DNA of 64,000 nucleotides, from the NCBI GenBank assembly GCA_017650905.1, contig JAGCDZ010000001.1, positions 1-64,000 of the forward strand. Reading direction: 5' to 3'. The notes beneath the pieces are model-generated. The model did not search any database. It saw only the letters and a program-made list of their open reading frames with translations, and was not told the origin of the DNA. The position numbers were made by a program, and so were the translations under genes. This stretch comes from Prevotella sp. (GTDB taxonomy: Bacteria > Bacteroidota > Bacteroidia > Bacteroidales > Bacteroidaceae). The number at the start of each line of letters is the position of its first letter. Position 1 is the first letter of the stretch. Shown here one piece after another: positions 62,286 through 64,000 of this stretch.

Positions 62286-62951
62286 ATGAAGAGTTTTAAG
62301 ACAATTGCGCTTTCTATGTGTGCTGTCCTCGTGATGGCAGGTTGTAACAACATGCAGAAGGGTGCTGCCATCGGCGCAGGTGGTGGTGCACTGCTTGGTG
62401 CTATTGTAGGTAAGATTGCTGGTAACACAGCTGTAGGTGCTGCTGTCGGTGGTGCTGTAGGTGCTGGTGCCGGTGCTATTATCGGTAAGAAGATGGATAA
62501 GGCTAAGGCTGAGGCTGAGGCCGTGAAGAATGCTCAGGTTGAGTCGATTAAGGATGCCAACGGCCTCGACGCTGTGAAGGTAACCTTCGATTCTGGTATT
62601 CTCTTTGCTACCAACTCATCTACTCTGAATTCTTCTTCTCAGAACACCATCAAGCAGATTGCTCAGGTTCTGAAGAACAATTCTGATGTTGATGTTGCTA
62701 TTTTCGGACATACGGATAGCACAGGTTCTGACGCCATCAACAACCCGCTTTCAGAGAAGCGTGCTAAGGCTGTTGAAACCAGTCTGAAGTCACAGGGTGT
62801 CACCAACATCAGAACCGTTGAGGGCCAGGGCTCTACCAACCCCGTTGCTGACAACTCTACAGCTGAGGGCCGTAAGCAGAACCGCCGTGTGGAGGTTTAC
62901 ATGTATGCTTCTCAGAAGATGATTCAGGAGGCTCAGCAGCAGGCCAACTAA
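62286..62951 (+). CDS. OmpA family lipoprotein with glycine zipper
   Basis: 221 residues. Lipobox LVMAGC, then a glycine-zipper segment (about residues 25-75, GAAIGAGGGALLGAIVGK and similar) and an OmpA C-terminal domain (residues about 110-215) with VTFDSGILFATNSSTL, IFGHTDSTG and NRRVEVYM. It should be anchored in the outer membrane and bind peptidoglycan. The downstream gene, a peptidoglycan transglycosylase, follows in the same direction after 9 bp. Confidence 0.9.
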   Translation: MKSFKTIALSMCAVLVMAGCNNMQKGAAIGAGGGALLGAIVGKIAGNTAVGAAVGGAVGAGAGAIIGKKMDKAKAEAEAVKNAQVESIKDANGLDAVKVTFDSGILFATNSSTLNSSSQNTIKQIAQVLKNNSDVDVAIFGHTDSTGSDAINNPLSEKRAKAVETSLKSQGVTNIRTVEGQGSTNPVADNSTAEGRKQNRRVEVYMYASQKMIQEAQQQAN

Positions 62952-62960
62952 GCATGTTAG

Positions 62961-63662
62961 ATGCTTAAGATCATTCGTAAGCTACGCGTCACCATACGCT
63001 GGATACTGGCGGCCTTCTTTGGCTCCACTATTCTTGCGGTGGTGGCGCTTCGCTTTTTACCCGTCTACTTCACGCCGCTCATGTTCATCCGCCTGGCGCA
63101 GCAGGCCGGCGAGGACAAGGAGCTAAGGCTCAGCCACCACTGGGTGCCGTTGGAGAAGATTTCTGCCGACCTGCCCGTAGCTGTCATTGCCAGCGAGGAT
63201 GCCAACTTCATGACGCATCACGGCTTCGACTACAAGGCCATCGAGCATGCAGCTGAACGCAACCGCAAGCATCCTGAGAAACAGAAGCTCGGTGCGTCGA
63301 CCATCTCGCAGCAAACGGCGAAGAACGTGTTCCTATGGCCAGGGCGCAGTTGGGTTCGCAAAGGTTTCGAGGTCTACTTCACCGCCCTCATCGAGCTCCT
63401 CTGGTCTAAGCAGCGCATCATGGAGGTGTACCTCAATTCGATAGAGATGGGCGAAGGCATCTATGGAGCCTCGGCAGTGGCAGAAGAGCACTTCGGCATC
63501 CAGGCCAAGGATCTCAACCGCAGCCAGTGTGCACTGATAGCCGCCACACTTCCCAACCCGCGGGTATTCTCCAGCAAGCATCCCTCGGCCTATATGAAGA
63601 AGCGCCAGGCACGAATATTAAAGGAAATGAAATTTGTTAAGACATGGAAGAGTCAGGATTGA
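62961..63662 (+). CDS. mtgA: monofunctional peptidoglycan glycosyltransferase
   Basis: 233 residues. An N-terminal membrane span ([20 protein letters not shown]) precedes a GT51 domain with [13 protein letters not shown] (catalytic Glu), [21 protein letters not shown], and [20 protein letters not shown]. It polymerises lipid II glycan strands. The gene overlaps the next one by 19 bases. Confidence 0.93.
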   Translation: MLKIIRKLRVTIRWILAAFFGSTILAVVALRFLPVYFTPLMFIRLAQQAGEDKELRLSHHWVPLEKISADLPVAVIASEDANFMTHHGFDYKAIEHAAERNRKHPEKQKLGASTISQQTAKNVFLWPGRSWVRKGFEVYFTALIELLWSKQRIMEVYLNSIEMGEGIYGASAVAEEHFGIQAKDLNRSQCALIAATLPNPRVFSSKHPSAYMKKRQARILKEMKFVKTWKSQD

Positions 63663-64000
63663 ACAGATACCTCGATGAGATTGGCCGTGAGTCGTTGCTC
63701 TCGGCAGAAGAGGAGCGCACGCTTGCCCAGAAGATCCAGCAGGGCGACAGCCGTGCGCTGAACCGATTGGTGGAGGCCAACCTCCGCTTTGTGGTAAGCA
63801 TTGCCAACCAGTACAAAGGCAAGGGCCTTCAGATGGACGACCTCGTCAGCGAGGGCAATATCGGCCTGATGAAGGCAGCCAGGCACTTCAATCCCGATAA
63901 GGGAACGCGCTTTGTCAATTACGCTGTTGTGCATGTGCGCAAGCAGATCGAGAAAGCACTTGATCATCAGACGGAGCCTCCTCGTGGACTGAAGCAGAAG
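63644..64000 (+). CDS. sigma-70 family RNA polymerase sigma factor, cut by the window end
   Basis: 119 codons are visible; the frame is open at the end of the window. Start ATG 63644 overlaps mtgA by 19 bases. Region 1.2-2 of a group 1/2 sigma factor is present ([45 protein letters not shown]). Region 2.3-2.4 reads [15 protein letters not shown], where the housekeeping RpoD has YAVWWIRQ; the Trp pair for strand opening is missing. So this may be an alternative sigma factor rather than the primary one. Confidence 0.85.
   Translation, partial: MEESGLNRYLDEIGRESLLSAEEERTLAQKIQQGDSRALNRLVEANLRFVVSIANQYKGKGLQMDDLVSEGNIGLMKAARHFNPDKGTRFVNYAVVHVRKQIEKALDHQTEPPRGLKQK

Overview
The window reads as a chromosomal segment from a Bacteroidales bacterium, most like Prevotella or a relative. 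The reasons are the many promoters with the Bacteroidetes -7 box TAnnTTTG, the typical gene families (DUF4296 and DUF3256 proteins, calycin-like lipoprotein, GH106 enzyme, an EF-G2 paralogue, an archaeal-type prolyl-tRNA synthetase, a MetA of 305 residues) and the order of the housekeeping genes. These assignments come from reading the sequence; no database search was possible.

Region 1 (about 1-18.9 kb) is an accessory, visibly A+T-rich defence island. After a short stretch with two small minus-strand genes and a long gene-poor gap comes a promoter, a strongly folded untranslated RNA of about 280 nt that ends in a rho-independent terminator, and 31 nt later a tightly packed operon. The operon encodes an AIPR (abortive infection) protein, a DEAD/DEAH helicase with WG repeats, two paralogous m5C DNA methyltransferases, a 185-residue unknown protein, a McrB-like GTPase with an EVE-like domain and a McrC-like nuclease. 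The last five resemble multi-subunit LlaJI/BsuMI-type restriction-modification. A 556-residue protein with a Myb-like helix-turn-helix and two SH3-like repeats follows, then a MerR-type HTH plus PGN_0703-like nuclease. Next are small lipoproteins with an acidic tail, a nucleoside deoxyribosyltransferase and a Vsr mismatch endonuclease, which would mend T:G mismatches arising from m5C deamination. A 190-bp direct repeat (16792-16981 and 18697-18886) brackets the last two genes; its second copy is fused to a metallophosphoesterase lipoprotein gene.

Region 2 (about 18.9-26 kb) has the metallophosphoesterase, an outer-membrane protein, an AlbA-type DNA-binding protein, Tex, a LolA-like protein and an ABC-F ATPase.

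Region 3 (26.0-34.6 kb) is a five-gene signalling operon from one promoter: multi-zinc-ribbon protein, membrane Ser/Thr kinase, a giant protein with a zinc ribbon and four AAA+ modules (three CbbX/EccA-like), a zinc ribbon-FHA protein and a PP2C phosphatase. This is the second candidate for an undescribed system.

Region 4 (34.6-64 kb) is ordinary chromosome: metA, U32 peptidase, M28 peptidase, a TonB receptor with a calycin-like lipoprotein, hemW, EF-G2 without the catalytic His, GH106, Dcu transporter, ileS, DksA-like, lspA, DUF4296, nucleoside MFS, rsmE, phenylacetate-CoA ligase, DUF3256, proS, OmpA lipoprotein, mtgA and a sigma-70 gene cut by the window edge. A candidate small RNA lies at 60518-60650. 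Several genes here and in region 1 carry short 7-bp-periodic or palindromic repeats inserted in frame or in leaders.
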